64,000 bases of DNA. Origin: Saprospiraceae bacterium (lineage in GTDB: Bacteria; Bacteroidota; Bacteroidia; Chitinophagales; Saprospiraceae). This document shows, piece after piece, positions 63,501 to 64,000 of the stretch (position 1 is the first letter of the stretch; the number at the start of each line of letters is the position of its first letter). The notes under the pieces were generated by a model. The model did not search any database and was not told the origin of the DNA. It was given only the letters and a program-made list of their open reading frames with translations. Made by a program: the position numbers and the translations under genes. The stretch spans positions 1 to 64,000 of the forward strand of contig JAIPBL010000007.1 in NCBI GenBank assembly GCA_021739645.1, in the 5' to 3' direction.

Positions 63501-64000
63501 GAACTTTCCGGTGAAGCTGGGGATGCTGTCGTTGGCTGTGAAATCGAGCTGGGTCGTATTCGGTGACACGACACTAACCGGGTGCGAAATACTCACACTT
63601 CCACATTCATTGGTGGCCGTCAGGGTGACGTTGTAGTTACCACTCAGGAGGTAAACATGCGTCGGCACCGCATTCGTACTGGTTGTTCCATCCCCAAAAT
63701 TCCAAGTAAAAGTGGTCAGGCCATAGCTAGTCTGGTTGTGAAAATAGACTATCGGGCCGGTTACTTCGGTGGTAAAAATTGGAGCAGGTTGCGCGGTCAC
63801 GAACAGGGTTTGGCTTTGCTCCGCAATGATTTGTCCACCAGCATTTTTTGCCTGGAGCGACACTGTGTAGTTACCAGGGGTTGTCAGCGTCATCGAGGGG
63901 TTCTGGGTGTTAAAAGTCGTAGGAACGCCGCTTGGTGTCAATATTGTCCAAGCCCATTGCGAAGCACCCGAAACCTGCGATGTAAGTTGAAGTTGGAATG
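60540..64000 (-). CDS. Giant secreted PKD/glycoside-hydrolase-like protein, T9SS type A, 5' end outside window
   Basis: The reading frame is open to the right edge (FQLQLTSQVSGASQWAWTIL before the TTG at 63941), so the N-terminus is missing. In order: two PKD domains (WNFGDGTTSTNAVPTHVYLLSG), a large alpha/beta domain resembling a GH-A clan TIM barrel (with VRFWEIYNSPDFDLTG and EWIISEANLPR), three further PKD-like domains, three two-cysteine repeats like those in the preceding gene, and a type A sorting domain (AFPNPFSQQLTVEFELPETSA to SFFKLIKT). Predicted to be exported by T9SS. The catalytic acid/base glutamate appears replaced by serine. Confidence 0.85.
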   Translation of the reverse strand, partial: FQLQLTSQVSGASQWAWTILTPSGVPTTFNTQNPSMTLTTPGNYTVSLQAKNAGGQIIAEQSQTLFVTAQPAPIFTTEVTGPIVYFHNQTSYGLTTFTWNFGDGTTSTNAVPTHVYLLSGNYNVTLTATNECGSVSISHPVSVVSPNTTQLDFTANDSIPSFTGKFRPGTSWDYLPGWTSPQLGDIAAGNPLAGASGVKGAGVKAIRTYTGESAFLDLGYDTRVAEFEHFNNLDLRDNSFLLAFPASQNRDPYHYCPDLQSALFKDLYLNIWDNGENGTPVNDANPFALYVWNTVNTYKDYVRFWEIYNSPDFDLTGDKAWLPPGEPGNWWQNNPDPCDYELKAPIFYYVRSLRIAYEIVRFLDPDAYVTISGIAYPSFLDAVCRNTDNPLDGSVQTPYPQKGGAYFDAVGYKSYPHFDGSTQYFDVSAGQFAYERHSDAAVSGIPRVKSSFQQVLSNYGYDGTQMPEKEWIISEANLPRQSFYGYLGSAEAQRNWIIKAWVESVRDNIRQLNIFRLAESQHIWLANDAFEVMGLYQKMEGVTPYNQTVNDEGIALKTCSDLLFGTDYNQQRTEAMNLPTNIGGASFSDASGKFVYVLWAKTESDQTENANATYSFPTSLGIGQLQRRLWNHSQTGQVSNISPNSIALTGAPIFLRESNTLMPPVAFFEADFNEICVNETVQFSSLVSGNPTNWEWAFVGGTPASHIGQTPPPISYFTAGVYEVKLKVSNAAGEHEATYSNFITVQPAATANFMTVVNGATVQFVNLSIDPMGLAGTQFEWCYGDGICQMAANPSYVFFQNGTYTVTLTATNNCGTASYEQTITIGAAPTAVFGFNHNGDCAAPVVQFLDNSYSNPESWYWFFPGATPAETDLRYPTVSFPQTGFYEVTFIVGNGFGVDTLVRQVYIEGNSTTEIDVSVCQGGFYKGIQIFSDTTVTIIYPTWTLSCDSSIVAHVAVTDHLETVDEYSRCEGEVFHGVQVFSDTVFVETFNLPIGCDSISTSNLTVFPNESTVLFDTIAPGEFVEVGGLIFTQNGVFEVPLQTVHGCDSLVTLYLTVLTGTRDLSSNPLNVKAFPNPFSQQLTVEFELPETSAVDIRLFDAMGRQVQTLVSGGKMGAGQHKITLENLSLSAGVYWLKMSTSTGNSFFKLIKT

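Noticed and set aside
1-64000. tRNA or rRNA genes
   Set aside because: The larger gaps were scanned for T-loop (GGTTCGANTCC) and rRNA signatures; none was recognised, though a covariance search could still find one.

Overview
The window looks like a chromosomal segment of a Bacteroidota bacterium, probably of the Saprospiria/Chitinophagia type. The evidence is (i) many promoters of the Bacteroidota form TAnnTTTG, some with an upstream TTTG; (ii) four secreted proteins with type IX secretion (T9SS) C-terminal sorting domains; (iii) Bacteroidota-typical families (DUF6089, DUF4836, DUF4465, the GlmU-like fusion enzyme, the GH3/serine-hydrolase fusion, a two-membrane-span TonB); and (iv) near-absent Shine-Dalgarno sequences. 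Family names are recognised from the translated sequence; no database was searched.

Layout. 1-6.8 kb: a 57-bp tandem repeat, then envelope genes (lptD, an amidase, an MCE/MlaD protein, a PAP2 phosphatase). 6.9-9.2 kb: engB, pyrF and a DUF6089 barrel. 9.4-12.4 kb: an orphan DNA methyltransferase, selD and selU (selenouridine tRNA pathway). 12.5-14.5 kb: a secreted hypothetical protein and a MacB-like permease. 14.7-19.3 kb: a cobalamin riboswitch followed by a tightly packed run of btuB-like TonB receptor, DUF4465 T9SS protein, nth and cutC. 19.3-22.2 kb: a permease-like protein, then gcvH-vanZ-tonB. 23.0-25.4 kb: rpmE2, a GlmU-like enzyme, a spermidine-synthase-like protein. 25.4-28.8 kb: dinB, a ParE-type toxin-antitoxin pair bounded by a dinB fragment, and an AT-rich beta-propeller T9SS protein. 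28.9-38.9 kb: smc, a SpoU/TrmH methylase, a receptor-like lipoprotein, guaA, dapB and a DUF5691-like gene. 39-42.5 kb: a C39-peptidase ABC exporter with its HlyD adaptor. 42.8-56.7 kb: M42 peptidase, a metallo-beta-lactamase-fold fragment, DUF4836, purL, a TlpA-like thioredoxin, the GH3/serine hydrolase, a small barrel, mltA and accC. 56.7-64 kb: two giant secreted proteins sharing a 51-residue two-cysteine repeat, the second cut by the window end.

The most striking pattern is a set of locus-specific 'inverted tandem-oligomer' elements. Short units of about 7-8 nt are repeated on one strand and answered by the complementary repeat a few dozen to about 110 nt away, giving long hairpins. The units differ from place to place (ATTGGGT, GCAGTT, GGCAGTTC, TTTTGAG, GGATGAGG, GGAATTGG), but the architecture and the arm composition (one arm nearly C-free) recur. 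Two copies enclose an ordinary terminator hairpin, one sits inside the peripheral stem of the cobalamin riboswitch, and one lies in frame inside the coding sequence of the C39 ABC transporter. I do not recognise a named family for them.

Other notable points are two carbohydrate-active domains that appear to have lost catalytic residues, an endonuclease III lacking one iron-sulphur cysteine, a dinB remnant beside the toxin-antitoxin genes, and candidate small RNAs upstream of gcvH and dapB.
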